64,000 nucleotides of DNA from the NCBI RefSeq assembly GCF_001429395.1, contig NZ_LMJT01000005.1, positions 124,001 to 188,000 on the forward strand, written 5' to 3'. The stretch is from Allobosea sp. Root381. GTDB taxonomy: Bacteria > Pseudomonadota > Alphaproteobacteria > Rhizobiales > Beijerinckiaceae. The notes below the pieces were generated by a model. That model searched no databases, was not told where the DNA came from, and saw only the letters and a program-made list of their open reading frames with translations. Made by a program: the position numbers and the translations under genes. Positions 25,965 through 35,379 of this stretch are shown piece by piece (the first letter of the stretch is position 1; each line of letters starts with the position of its first letter).

Positions 25965-26164
25965 GCGCGGCTCCCCCTGCGGACGAAACCAGGCGGCGGA
26001 TGTGCCTGCATCGTTCCTTCGTCGGACCCTGAGCGTGCGCTCACTCCCAAAGCACTGTCAAGCAGCCAGGTCGCGATACCGGCGAACCTCCCGTCCGGAA
26101 CCTGCCTCCTCGCTCCCGGTCACTTCGCAGGAGCCACGATGGGCAGGTTTCTGCGCCTCGGATT

Positions 26165-27946
26165 CTATCCGTAATAGGAGATATATTTGCGAAAATAGCT
26201 TTCCCAGGTGACCCATTCGCCGCGCACGAGATATTTCCGCTCCGTGCCAGCCCAGCGGATACCCAGCTCCGCGGCGACCTTCGGGTGTACCGGGACCTGA
26301 AGGCGGCGCAGGGAATCGAGCGAGCCCGGCAGCCAGAACTGCAGGGAAAGCCCGAGCTCCCGGGAGATCTGCTTCACCAGCATCTTCATGATCCGACCGT
26401 TCGGATGCGCCGTCGTGTAGAAAGTTTGCCGGCTCCTGAAATTCTCAAGGATATAGGCGCCGATCCCGGCGGGGAATTTGCGGTCCATCTCGGCGAGGCG
26501 CCGCTCTTCGAAGCCGTGGAGGCGGTTGAAGTCGATCAGCCGCTCGACCTCGAGCGATTGGTAAACCCTGAAGCGGCTTTCGTGATCCGGGATCTCCTTG
26601 CGCAGGCGCGACAGCAGCCCGTCGAAATAGGTGAACTCGAAATTGGGAAGGTCGCGATTGCGCGCCAGCCTGTCGTCCGGCCCGTTGAAGGCATCGAAGG
26701 GCCAGGGCGAGGCGAGCCGGATGCACGGGTAGCGCAAGGTCGGCAAATGCTCCGGCACATGCTGGCGCAGCGGATACTGCTCCCATTCGCGGATGTCCTG
26801 GATCAGCAGCATGTCGCATTCGTCGAGATCCCGCTTGCCCTGCTCATGCAGGTTCGCGGGAAGCTCCATGTAATGGTGTTTCACTGAGAAATGCCGCGAA
26901 AAGCCGGAATGATAGCGCAGCGCCTCCGCGAGCAGATTGCCCTGGCAGTTGCCGAAGATGACGATCTGCTTCCTGTCGCCGCGCGCAGGCCGGGGCGCGG
27001 CCGCCCGGCCGGGCGCGGCGGGTGAACCCTCCGCAGCCCGATCGGATACCCGCCGCAGATCAAGCGAATTCAGCTGCAGCGTACCATTGCGGAAATGCCT
27101 GAACCGCAGATCGATCGTGCGCGGCACGCCGCTATCGAGGCTGACATCCATCGGAACGTCGAAGGTGAAAGAGGCGTGGCCGCCCGCCAATTCCGCGGCG
27201 CTGAACCGCCCGAGGCCGAGCGGCATGCCGTCGCGCGTCCCGACCGCGATCTCGAGAGCCGGATCCGAGAGCCGCCGCGCGCCCTCGAGGGCGCAGGAGA
27301 GTTCGAGACGATAGCTGCCGACCGGCAGCCGCAGCCGGGCCGCATTGCGGGCGAGCTTCAGCCGGCTGAGCGAGAAGGGCGACAAGCTCACCCCGCCCGG
27401 CCGCGGCAAGGTCCGCAGCCGCCCGAGCATGCGCCACGGTGCGATCGCTGTGACGTCTTCGTCGGAAGCGTGGGCGGGCGGCTCGTCATGGAGCGCGACC
27501 TCGACCATGGTCAGGAAGGCATTGCCGAAATGGGTGAAGCGGAACTCGAAGGGCGCATCCGCCCCGCCTTCGATGCTTAGTTCCGGCGGCACGTCGAAGG
27601 TCACGGATTGCTCGCCACGGCGCAGATCGGCAGCGGTGTAATCACGCCACGCGCGCAGAACCCGGTTCTGCGCGATGACCTCGACACCCATCACCGGATG
27701 CTCGCCCTGCAGCGGCAGCCGCACCCGGCACCGGAAGGACAGGCGATAGCGCCCCTGCGGCAGTCGCAAAAAGGGGCCATAGACGAAGGCCTGCGCCGGG
27801 ATGAGGAAGAGCACGGACACCGAGCCGTCCGCGCGACGTAGCGCCGGCTCGCGGACCTCCATGAGCGGCAGGAGCTGCTTTCCCGAAGCCGGAAGGAACG
27901 CCGTCCGCAAACCCTGCGTCAATTCCGCTGCCCCCGCACCGCTCAT
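26165..27946 (-). CDS. WcbI-family polysaccharide biosynthesis protein with two N-terminal beta-sandwich repeats
   Basis: A 593-residue protein. Residues about 325-560 are a WcbI domain, the fold of a capsule-locus protein proposed to be an acetyltransferase; its core IVIFGNCQGNLLAEAL carries Cys334. Before it lie two mutually similar modules (about 50-150 and 195-305), each with LP-x-GxYRL, a TFDVP strand and a final FRF-x-HFxN stretch, resembling carbohydrate-binding beta sandwiches. No signal peptide or membrane span. Upstream and divergent lies the fatty acyl-AMP ligase, separated by 201 bp. The family points to modification of a surface carbohydrate; the acyl donor is unknown. Confidence 0.85.
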   Translation of the reverse strand: MSGAGAAELTQGLRTAFLPASGKQLLPLMEVREPALRRADGSVSVLFLIPAQAFVYGPFLRLPQGRYRLSFRCRVRLPLQGEHPVMGVEVIAQNRVLRAWRDYTAADLRRGEQSVTFDVPPELSIEGGADAPFEFRFTHFGNAFLTMVEVALHDEPPAHASDEDVTAIAPWRMLGRLRTLPRPGGVSLSPFSLSRLKLARNAARLRLPVGSYRLELSCALEGARRLSDPALEIAVGTRDGMPLGLGRFSAAELAGGHASFTFDVPMDVSLDSGVPRTIDLRFRHFRNGTLQLNSLDLRRVSDRAAEGSPAAPGRAAAPRPARGDRKQIVIFGNCQGNLLAEALRYHSGFSRHFSVKHHYMELPANLHEQGKRDLDECDMLLIQDIREWEQYPLRQHVPEHLPTLRYPCIRLASPWPFDAFNGPDDRLARNRDLPNFEFTYFDGLLSRLRKEIPDHESRFRVYQSLEVERLIDFNRLHGFEERRLAEMDRKFPAGIGAYILENFRSRQTFYTTAHPNGRIMKMLVKQISRELGLSLQFWLPGSLDSLRRLQVPVHPKVAAELGIRWAGTERKYLVRGEWVTWESYFRKYISYYG

Positions 27947-28147
27947 CGCCCGCCCGCCGGGTTTGATCTGCCGAAGATCTCGTCTAACATCGGTCGCGAT
28001 TGCATGCAGCGGATGATTGCAGCTTATCCATATCGACGACCGAGCCTTTGAGACCCGACCCGCTCATGCCTGCCACACCCCAAATCGTGAAGCGCTCACC
28101 GACCGGGATCGGCGCGCGCGCCGACGCCTCGCCCGAGGCCGCCTGAC

Positions 28148-29908
28148 ATGCGACACGTCTCGTCGCTGGTCGAGGTGCTGGAGCTCCAGGCAGCTCGTCG
28201 GCCGGATGTGGCCGCGGTCACGATCTATTCCGACCGTCCCGGCGAGCGGCCATCGCTCAGCTTCCAGGCCCTGCACGCACAGGCCGCCAGTCTCGCCGGG
28301 CGGCTGGCCGAGGAGGCAGTGCCGGGAGACCGGGCGCTGCTGATCTTTCCGTCTTCGCTGGAATTCGTCGTCGCCTATTTCGCCTGCCTCATGGCCGGCG
28401 TTGTGGCCGTGCCGATGATGCCGCCGCGCCGCAATGCCAATCACGATGCCAGCGCGGCCATCATGGCCGATTGCAGGCCGCGCCTCGCGCTGACGCCCGC
28501 CACCGAGGTCGCCCTGCGTGGCACGCTGCGCGAACGCCTGGCCGCGGATGGCATTCGCCAGGTCCCGGTCGAATTGACGGCTGAACCGGAAGCGTCGCGG
28601 AGCCCCGTGCGTGGCGCGAACGAACTCGCCTTCCTGCAATACACCTCGGGCTCCACCTCGGCGCCCAAGGGCGTGATGGTCAGCCATCGCAACCTGCTGG
28701 ACAATCTCGCGATGATGCGAGCGCGGCTCGGCAACCATGCGGACTCGGCGCATGTGAGCTGGATCCCGCTCTATCACGACCTCGGTCTGATCATGAACCT
28801 GCTGCAGCCGATCTATCTCGGCGCATCCTGCGTCCTGATGACACCGTCGGGCTTCATGCACCGGCCGCTGAACTGGTTGCGCGCCATCCACGAGCACCGC
28901 GCCGAGGTCGCGGCCGCTCCGAACTTCGCCTACGACCTCTGCGTCGACCGTTTCCGCCCCGAGCAGATGGACGGCATCGACCTTGGCGGCTGGAAGATCG
29001 CCCTCAACGGCGCCGAGCCGGTGCGCGCCGCGACGCTCGAGCGCTTCGCCGCGACCTTCGCGCCCTATGGTTTCGACGCAGGCTCCATGCGGCCCGCCTA
29101 TGGCCTCGCGGAGGCGACGCTGCTGGTCGCTGCCGCGAAGCGGGGCGAGCGTCCGCGTATCCGGGAGGTCAGTGCCGACGCCTTGAAGACGGCGGTCATA
29201 GCTGTCCCCAAGGACGCGGGCGATGTCCTGCCGCTCGCAAGCTGCGGCTCGGCCATGGACGGCCTGTCGCTCGCGATCGTCGATCCGGAAACGCGCCGCC
29301 GCTCCCCTCCCGGACAGATCGGCGAGATCTGGATCCAGGCCTCCTGCGTCGCCGGCGGCTACTGGCAGCGACCGGCGGAGAGCGAGGCGGTCTTCCGCGC
29401 ACGCATCGAGCCGGCGCGGGCAGAAGCCGCCGAGCCGGACGCCGTCTGGCTGCGCACCGGCGATCTCGGCCATCTCGACGCCGATGGCGAGCTCTACATC
29501 GTCGGCCGGCTCAAGGACGTGATGATCATTCGCGGCGTCAATCACCACCCGCAGGACATCGAGGCGACGATCGCCGCCAGCCATCCGTCGCTGCGGCGCG
29601 ACCATGGCGCGGCCTTCGCCGTCCCCGATGCCGAGGGCATGGACAGAATCGTCGCCGTCCAGGAGGTCGAGCGCACGCAGCGCCACGCATTCGCGGAAGC
29701 CGAGGTGATCTCGGCGATCCGGGCCGCGGTGGTGAACAATCATGATGTCGCCCTGCACCAGATCGTGCTGATCCGGCCCGGCACCCTGCCGAAGACCACC
29801 AGCGGCAAGATCCAGCGCAGCCTCACCCGGCAGCGCTGGCTGGACGGGGCACTCGAACCCTGGAACGCCGCCCCGGCATCCGCCGACCGCGAGGCGGTTT
29901 CGTATTGA
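28148..29908 (+). CDS. fatty acyl-AMP ligase (FAAL)
   Basis: A 586-residue adenylate-forming enzyme that activates a fatty acid as acyl-AMP and loads it on an acyl carrier protein. Motifs: P-loop LQYTSGSTSAPKG, WIPLYHDLGLI, the FAAL-type FMHRPLNWLRAIHEHRA and PNFAYDLC, RTGDLG, and the late lysine in TTSGKIQRS. Overall pattern matches FAALs that prime polyketide synthases rather than acyl-CoA ligases. It heads a plus-strand cassette with the ACP gene 62 bp downstream, a likely direct acceptor. Confidence 0.93.
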   Translation: MRHVSSLVEVLELQAARRPDVAAVTIYSDRPGERPSLSFQALHAQAASLAGRLAEEAVPGDRALLIFPSSLEFVVAYFACLMAGVVAVPMMPPRRNANHDASAAIMADCRPRLALTPATEVALRGTLRERLAADGIRQVPVELTAEPEASRSPVRGANELAFLQYTSGSTSAPKGVMVSHRNLLDNLAMMRARLGNHADSAHVSWIPLYHDLGLIMNLLQPIYLGASCVLMTPSGFMHRPLNWLRAIHEHRAEVAAAPNFAYDLCVDRFRPEQMDGIDLGGWKIALNGAEPVRAATLERFAATFAPYGFDAGSMRPAYGLAEATLLVAAAKRGERPRIREVSADALKTAVIAVPKDAGDVLPLASCGSAMDGLSLAIVDPETRRRSPPGQIGEIWIQASCVAGGYWQRPAESEAVFRARIEPARAEAAEPDAVWLRTGDLGHLDADGELYIVGRLKDVMIIRGVNHHPQDIEATIAASHPSLRRDHGAAFAVPDAEGMDRIVAVQEVERTQRHAFAEAEVISAIRAAVVNNHDVALHQIVLIRPGTLPKTTSGKIQRSLTRQRWLDGALEPWNAAPASADREAVSY

Positions 29909-29970
29909 CCTTTCGCGCCGGCTGATCGGGCCGGACCGCGCACCCGCCACCACACACTTGCAGGATCGAC

Positions 29971-30219
29971 ATGCCATCGGAAGTGGAAACGGAGCAGCTC
30001 TGCAGGTCCAGCCTTGCTGCGCTGCTCGATATAGACGAAGGCGCGATCCTGCCCTCGACGAGCTTCGCCAGCCTGGGCCTCGACTCGGCCACGGCCGTTC
30101 ATTTCGTGCTCGAGGCGGAGCAGCGGACAGGCCTCGAGCTCTATCCGGGCGTCACCCACGACTATCCGACCGTGGCGGAGTTCGCCGCCTATCTCGGCCA
30201 GCGCCTCGGCAGCGCCTGA
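29971..30219 (+). CDS. acyl carrier protein
   Basis: An 82-residue four-helix carrier protein. The phosphopantetheine attachment serine is Ser39 in SLGLDSATAVHF, with the acidic residue before it as usual. It lies between the acyl-AMP ligase and a di-iron-like protein on the same strand and would carry the activated fatty acyl chain to the polyketide synthase or to modifying enzymes. It diverges from housekeeping AcpP, which is more acidic and has DSLD at this site. Confidence 0.92.
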   Translation: MPSEVETEQLCRSSLAALLDIDEGAILPSTSFASLGLDSATAVHFVLEAEQRTGLELYPGVTHDYPTVAEFAAYLGQRLGSA

Positions 30220-30337
30220 TCGCGAGCGGGCAGCGGCGACGCTGGCGCCGCTCCGCAAGGACAACGAAACGAAGCTGCACCACCGGCCGGTCGGAAAGGC
30301 TGGGCCGGCGCATCGAACGGATGAATGGACGAACGAC

Positions 30338-31222
30338 ATGGCGGCAAATGGCGGGCAGGCCTCGGCGCATATGGGCAACCCGGATGACATCATCCCGCGC
30401 GACCTCCGCTTCGGCATTCTCGAGAACGCGCAGCGGCACTGGCTCGACGACGACATCGTCAAGACGGTGCTGATCGACGGCCTGTCGGTGTTCCTGCCTG
30501 AGGGCGAACGCTTCTTCATCCGCTCGCTCAAGCACTACGGCCCGAAGATCGCCGACAAGGAGCTTGCCGCCGAGATCAACGGCTACGCCGTCCAGGAAGC
30601 GTTCCATACCCGCGAGCACGAGGAGTACAACCGGGCGATGACGACGCTCGGCTATGACGTCGAGAAGATGGAGAAGCCGATTCGCATGGGCTTCGAGGTC
30701 GTCAAGGACCCGCTGCACCGGCTCTCGATCACCTGTGCGATCGAGCACATGACCGCGACGCTCTCGACGCTGACCCTGCGCCATCCGGAATTGCTGGAAA
30801 ATGGCGCTCCAGCCTATCGCAGGCTCTGGATGTGGCACGCGCTGGAAGAGCTGGAGCACAAATCCGTGGCGCTCGACGTGCTCAAGGCCGCCACGCCCAA
30901 GATGTCGCGCTGGCAGCGCTACATGGTGCGCTGCCTCGGCATGAACGCCACGCTTTTCCCCTTCCTCGTCCTGTTCCTGAGAAATGTCCCGATCTACGCC
31001 AAGGCGGACGGCGTTAAGACGGGCCTGCGCTTCTGGCTGCGCTTCTTCTGGGTGACGATGGTGGCGCCCGGCTATTGGCGGCGCTGCATGCCCAGCGTGC
31101 TGCGCTACTACCTGCCGGGCTTCGACCCGCGCAACAGCGACGACGCCGAGCTGATGCGCAAGGGCCGGGATTGGCTCGCCAACGACATGCCGCCCGGGCG
31201 CCCCGCGCCGCCGGCCGTCTGA
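30338..31222 (+). CDS. PF10118-type predicted metal-dependent hydrolase (ferritin-like di-iron protein)
   Basis: A 294-residue protein of a family annotated as metal-dependent hydrolases. It is mostly helical with ferritin-like ligand pairs: QEAFHTREHEEYN around residue 87, AIEHMTAT around 132 and WHALEELEHKSVA around 170. These E-x2-H type motifs could hold two metals. A hydrophobic segment (NATLFPFLVLFLRNVPI) suggests membrane contact. Located between the ACP gene and the methyltransferase gene, it is a good candidate for oxidative tailoring of an acyl chain, although no reaction has been established for the family. Confidence 0.85.
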   Translation: MAANGGQASAHMGNPDDIIPRDLRFGILENAQRHWLDDDIVKTVLIDGLSVFLPEGERFFIRSLKHYGPKIADKELAAEINGYAVQEAFHTREHEEYNRAMTTLGYDVEKMEKPIRMGFEVVKDPLHRLSITCAIEHMTATLSTLTLRHPELLENGAPAYRRLWMWHALEELEHKSVALDVLKAATPKMSRWQRYMVRCLGMNATLFPFLVLFLRNVPIYAKADGVKTGLRFWLRFFWVTMVAPGYWRRCMPSVLRYYLPGFDPRNSDDAELMRKGRDWLANDMPPGRPAPPAV

Positions 31223-31232
31223 GCGAACCGCC

Positions 31233-32051
31233 ATGGCGAGCCGCCTGTTTTCCGGCATGCTGGAGGCCATGGATCGCGGCGCCTTTCCGCGCAGCCGGAA
31301 ATGGCTCTGGCGCCGCCTCTACGACATGCTGGCGCGGTTCTGGCGCGACGACGACTGGCGGTTCATGAACTATGGCTTCCTGCCGGCCGGAGAGCCGTTC
31401 CCGCTGAAACCCGAGGACGAGCGCGACCGCGCCTTCATCGGCCTCTACCAGCAGGCGGTGTCGGGCCTCCCCATGGCCGGAGCGCGCCTGCTCGAGGTCG
31501 GCTCCGGGCGCGGCGGCGGCGCCCGCTACATCGCGCTCTACCACGCTCCCGCTACGATCACCGGCCTCGACTATTCGCCTGCAACGGTGCGCCTGGCGCG
31601 GCGGCTCAACCGCGACGTTTCGGGGCTGTCATTCGAGGCCGGCGATGCCGAGCGACTGCCATTCGCAAATGGCTCGATCGACGTTGTCGTCAACATCGAA
31701 TCCTCGCATTGCTATGGCGATGTCGCCGCCTTCGCAGCCGAGGTTGCGCGCGTGCTCGCGCCGGGCGGCTGGTTCACCTTCGCCGATATGCGCGGGCGGG
31801 AATCCCTCCCGGAGCTCAACCGCCAGCTCGCAGCCTCCGGCCTGCTGTTGCGCCGGGAGAGCGACCTCTCCCCCGGCGTCGTCGCCGCCCTTGATGCCGC
31901 AGACCGCCGCAAGCGCGAGCGCATCGAGAAGGCGTGGCTGCTGCGCCGCTTCATGAGCGAATTCGCCGGCATGAAGGGCTCGATCCTCTACAGCGAACTC
32001 GCGAGCGGCGGCGTCGTCTATGTCGCGCGCCGTTATCAGAAGCCGGGCTGA
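31233..32051 (+). CDS. class I SAM-dependent methyltransferase
   Basis: A 272-residue methyltransferase. Motif I is LLEVGSGRGGGARYIA (about residues 86-101), followed by ITGLDYSPATVRLARR, the acidic residue that contacts SAM, and NIESSHCYGD. The extended N-terminus (FWRDDDWRFMNYGFL) resembles methyltransferases acting on mycobacterial phthiotriol and similar polyketide lipids. It begins 10 bp after the di-iron-like gene and ends one base before the 3' end of the convergent kpsE-like gene. O-methylation of a lipid alcohol is the likely reaction type, inferred. Confidence 0.88.
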   Translation: MASRLFSGMLEAMDRGAFPRSRKWLWRRLYDMLARFWRDDDWRFMNYGFLPAGEPFPLKPEDERDRAFIGLYQQAVSGLPMAGARLLEVGSGRGGGARYIALYHAPATITGLDYSPATVRLARRLNRDVSGLSFEAGDAERLPFANGSIDVVVNIESSHCYGDVAAFAAEVARVLAPGGWFTFADMRGRESLPELNRQLAASGLLLRRESDLSPGVVAALDAADRRKRERIEKAWLLRRFMSEFAGMKGSILYSELASGGVVYVARRYQKPG

Positions 32052-33257
32052 TCAGCTCTCGCGCGTCGCGGCGTGCTCGCGAATGCCGGCTCCGACGAGC
32101 CAGTAGATCAGATACAGCAGCAGCGACCAGCCGAGCACGGTGACGATGTTGACGAGCCGCTTCGGGCGGGTCGACTTGTCGCTCAGATTGGGTTCGACGA
32201 TCCGTTCCAGGAAGATCTGCTGCCGCCGGGCCTGGACCGTCGCGAGGGTGAGGGACGCGACGGCGGCCGTCAGCCGGCGCGTGGCGAAATCCTGCTGCAG
32301 GTTGAGCCGCTCATATTCCGAGACCTTGTCGGCAAGCCCGCTGCCGGCCGAGGAGATGCTGTTCCGCTGGGCCTCGATCTGCTGCCCGAGCGAACTCGCA
32401 TGGGCATTCAGCGGCCCGAATTGCGGATTGTTCGGCGCGTTCTGGCGCAGTTGCTCGATCTGCGCGAGGGTCGCGGCGAGTTCCGTGTTGAGCTTGCCGA
32501 TCAGCTCCGACAGCAGCACCGCGTTCTGCTGCGGGTCCAGGATCAGCTCGCGATTCCTGAACTGGGTCAGGGCAACCTGGCTCGCGACCAACGCCTCCTC
32601 GCTGCGGCTGACCTCCTCATTGGCGGATTTGATCCCCTCCGATTGCACGCGCTCGTTGGTGCGGTTGACCATCGCTTCCGCCAGATCGAGCAGGGCCCCG
32701 GCGATCGCCCTGGCATGAGCGGGGTCGAAGGCCTGGACGGTTATCGTCAGTACGCCCGTTTCCGGGTTGGGCGCGGCGGTCACCATCGTCCGGTAGTAGC
32801 GATAGAGCTCCTCTTCGGTCGCTCCGTAGATCAGGGAGGGCCAGCGAGCGATGAAATCCGCCCCGGGCGGGCCGAACATCGCCTTGATCGGCAGCCTCTG
32901 CTGCAAAGAGCGCAGCGAGTCGCGCGACAGCACATAGGCCTGCACGATATTGATGTCGTCGGGGCCGCCGCTGATACCCGCCGATTTCAGGAACGAGGCG
33001 AAGCCCCCTGTCGAGCCCTGGTCGCTGGCCCGGCGCACCACGATCTGCCCCTCGGAAACATAGCGGTCGGTCGCGATCAGCCCGTAATAGACCAGCGCCA
33101 GCAAAGTCGGCAGGGCCACGACCAGCCACGACCAGCCGTAGCGCTTCAGGAACGAGCGACGGCGCGCCCGCAGATGGCCGAGGCGGACGTCGGACGCCTC
33201 GAGCACGGCGCGGTCGGTCTGTGCGGAGATCATGTGAGCCATGGCATCACCATTCAT
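32052..33257 (-). CDS. KpsE/Wzz-type capsule export inner-membrane protein (first copy)
   Basis: A 401-residue protein with two membrane spans, one near residue 45 (WSWLVVALPTLLALVYYGLI) and one near the C-terminus (VNIVTVLGWSLLLYLIYWLVG), enclosing a large periplasmic helical region with coiled coil. This is the polysaccharide copolymerase layout of KpsE in ABC-dependent capsule export. The segment YVSEGQIVVRRASDQG is typical. Downstream of the kpsT-like gene by 38 bp on the same strand. A second, clearly different copy lies on the other side of kpsT. Confidence 0.88.
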   Translation of the reverse strand: MNGDAMAHMISAQTDRAVLEASDVRLGHLRARRRSFLKRYGWSWLVVALPTLLALVYYGLIATDRYVSEGQIVVRRASDQGSTGGFASFLKSAGISGGPDDINIVQAYVLSRDSLRSLQQRLPIKAMFGPPGADFIARWPSLIYGATEEELYRYYRTMVTAAPNPETGVLTITVQAFDPAHARAIAGALLDLAEAMVNRTNERVQSEGIKSANEEVSRSEEALVASQVALTQFRNRELILDPQQNAVLLSELIGKLNTELAATLAQIEQLRQNAPNNPQFGPLNAHASSLGQQIEAQRNSISSAGSGLADKVSEYERLNLQQDFATRRLTAAVASLTLATVQARRQQIFLERIVEPNLSDKSTRPKRLVNIVTVLGWSLLLYLIYWLVGAGIREHAATRES

Positions 33258-33295
33258 CGACTATGGTTTGCGACACAACCCGGCCCTCATCGCGG

Positions 33296-34081
33296 TCAGA
33301 GCGACTGGTAGATCTCGGTGGCGAAGCGGACATCATGGAAGACGCGCCCGCGCCCCTGCTTCAGCACCAAGGCCGCCGTGCAATGCTCGCGGACGAAGTC
33401 CTCGTCGTGAATGGCGACGATCATCGCGCAATGCTTGCGGCGCACGAACAGCTCGTCCTGGCAGCGCTGCTGGAAGCGCCGGTCGCCGACGGCGAGGACC
33501 TCGTCGATCAGGATGCAGTCGAAATCGATCGCAAAGGACAGCGCGAAAGCGAGGCGGGCGCGCATCCCGGTCGAATAGAAGCGCATCGGCATGTGGATCT
33601 GGCGCCCGATATCCGCGAAGGCCTGGACGTAGTCGAACTTCTCCTCGAAAGGCGCGCCATAGATGCGCATGAGGAAGCGGGCATAATCGTAGCCCGTCAT
33701 CTCACCCTGCACCGCGCCGTCGATCGCGATCGGCCAGGACATGCTGAGCCCGCGATGGATATGACCGGCCGTCGGCAGCTCCAGGCCGCAGAGCAGGCTG
33801 ATCAGCGTCGATTTTCCGGCACCGTTGCGGCCCAGGATGGCGAGGCGCTCGCCCATACGGACCTCGAAAGAAATCGAATCGATCACGCGCCGCGGCCCGA
33901 TCTCCGTATCGAAATCCTTCACGATCTCATCGGCGATGATCGCCTCGTCAATGCGCAGCGACCGGGCGTCATCCTCGGGCGCGCCCGCCTCCTGAGGACG
34001 GCCACGCCAACGCTCGGCGATCCGCCGCAGCCCCGCCGGCACGCGGTCCATTGCCGAACGGCGGGCGAGCACGCCGCTCAT
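33296..34081 (-). CDS. KpsT/Wzt-type ABC transporter ATP-binding protein
   Basis: A 261-residue ATPase for export of capsular polysaccharide or a related glycoconjugate. Walker A GRNGAGKST, signature region MRFYSTGMRARLAFAL (the S-[ST]-GM variant seen in KpsT/Wzt) and Walker B CILIDEVLAVGD are present. An N-terminal extension of about 50 residues precedes the ATPase core. The start is ATG 34081, which overlaps the preceding stop as ATGA; earlier in-frame codons lie inside that gene. No KpsM-type permease gene is in the window. Confidence 0.92.
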   Translation of the reverse strand: MSGVLARRSAMDRVPAGLRRIAERWRGRPQEAGAPEDDARSLRIDEAIIADEIVKDFDTEIGPRRVIDSISFEVRMGERLAILGRNGAGKSTLISLLCGLELPTAGHIHRGLSMSWPIAIDGAVQGEMTGYDYARFLMRIYGAPFEEKFDYVQAFADIGRQIHMPMRFYSTGMRARLAFALSFAIDFDCILIDEVLAVGDRRFQQRCQDELFVRRKHCAMIVAIHDEDFVREHCTAALVLKQGRGRVFHDVRFATEIYQSL

Positions 34082-35379
34082 CGGCCGTGATGCGCCCGCG
34101 AGTCGCGCATCACGAAGCGCAGCACGCACCAGGCGCAGAACGACAGGCCGAGCACGCCCAGCACCATCAGCGTGCGCCTCGGCTCGGTGCTGTAGTCGGA
34201 CAGTGTCGGGCCCGAGATGCGCTCGATAAAGGCGTGCTGACGCGCCGCGGCGGCGCGTGCCGATTCGAGCTGGTCGAGGGAGGCGGTATAGATCCGGTCT
34301 GCGAAGCCACTCTGCAGGCTGAGTTGCGCGTATTCGGCCAGGATCGGCGAGATCGATCCGTCCGGCCCCGTCAGCTTCCGCTGCTGCGTGGCGATCTGCT
34401 CCTCGATCGAGGCGATCTGGTTTCGCAGAACCGAGGCCTGCTGGTTCGCCGGAGTGTTCCTGAGCAGGTTGGAGAGCTGTGCCTTCAACTCCACGCTCTT
34501 GGCGAGGAGCTGCGCGATCGCCTCGATGACGACCCCGCTCATCTTGACCGGATCGACCATCCGCTCGCGCAGGCGGAACGCCGTGAGCTTCTCCTGCGCC
34601 TCGACGACTTGCACGCGCGCGGTATCGACCTGCGCCTGCGCGGTCCGAATCGCGTCCTGCCGGGCACGCAGGTCCATGCGGTTGACCAGCGCCTCGGCAT
34701 GGGTAATCAGCGCTTCGCCAAGCGCCTTTGCATCCTCCGGCCGGAAGGCCTCGGCCGACAGCTTGATGACGCCGGTGGTCGCATCGTAGGACACCGAAAC
34801 CTTGTCCTCGTAATAGCGGTAGAGGGCGTAATTGGTGTCGCCGCGGATCACGCCCGGATAGCCGGAGAAGCGGTCCGTTTCGGGGCGGGCGAAAAGCTTG
34901 CGCAGATCCAGCGCCTGATCGACGGCGGCCATGCCATCATGCGAGGCGATAAAGGTCGCGACCGCCTGGGCGTCGCGGTCGCCGCCGACCGAAAGGCCGC
35001 CCGCAACCGCGGCACCACCCTGCGACGCGATCATCGCCGAAACGCCGGATGTGTCGGCCGACCCGACGCTGCGCAGGACGATCTCGCTTTGCGACACGAA
35101 CCGGTCCGCCGCGATCAGGCCGTAATAGATCACCGCGACCAATGTCGGCAGGCCCACCAGCAACAGCGCCCCGAACCAGCGGTCGAGATCGAACCAGCGC
35201 CGGTGGCGCAGCCCCACGGAGTCGTAGACGTCGTGGCCGCCGGCCGAACGGCGCAGCTCGGTAAGTGGGGCGAAGCTGCTCGGCGCGGTAGGCGCCGAGC
35301 GCAGGGCCGGCGGCATTCCCTCCCGGCGGCTGCCGGGCAGCAGGCGGCGCAGCCGGCGGGGGCTCAGGACATCGCGCAT
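34078..35379 (-). CDS. KpsE/Wzz-type capsule export inner-membrane protein (second copy)
   Basis: A 433-residue protein with the same layout as its neighbour beyond kpsT: a membrane span near residue 85 (ALLLVGLPTLVAVIYYGLIA), then a periplasmic coiled-coil domain, then a C-terminal span (RTLMVLGVLGLSFCAWCVLRFV). The N-terminus is about 40 residues longer than in the first copy. Shared stretches include AADRFVSQSEIVLRS, matching ATDRYVSEGQIVVRR. It overlaps kpsT by 4 nt. Two copies may form a mixed complex or serve two products. Confidence 0.88.
   Translation of the reverse strand: MRDVLSPRRLRRLLPGSRREGMPPALRSAPTAPSSFAPLTELRRSAGGHDVYDSVGLRHRRWFDLDRWFGALLLVGLPTLVAVIYYGLIAADRFVSQSEIVLRSVGSADTSGVSAMIASQGGAAVAGGLSVGGDRDAQAVATFIASHDGMAAVDQALDLRKLFARPETDRFSGYPGVIRGDTNYALYRYYEDKVSVSYDATTGVIKLSAEAFRPEDAKALGEALITHAEALVNRMDLRARQDAIRTAQAQVDTARVQVVEAQEKLTAFRLRERMVDPVKMSGVVIEAIAQLLAKSVELKAQLSNLLRNTPANQQASVLRNQIASIEEQIATQQRKLTGPDGSISPILAEYAQLSLQSGFADRIYTASLDQLESARAAAARQHAFIERISGPTLSDYSTEPRRTLMVLGVLGLSFCAWCVLRFVMRDSRAHHGR

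Noticed and set aside
28064..29977. 637-codon minus-strand frame opposite the fatty acyl-AMP ligase
   Set aside because: All adenylate-forming motifs are on the plus strand; the minus-strand product is Arg/Gly/Asp-rich without motifs.
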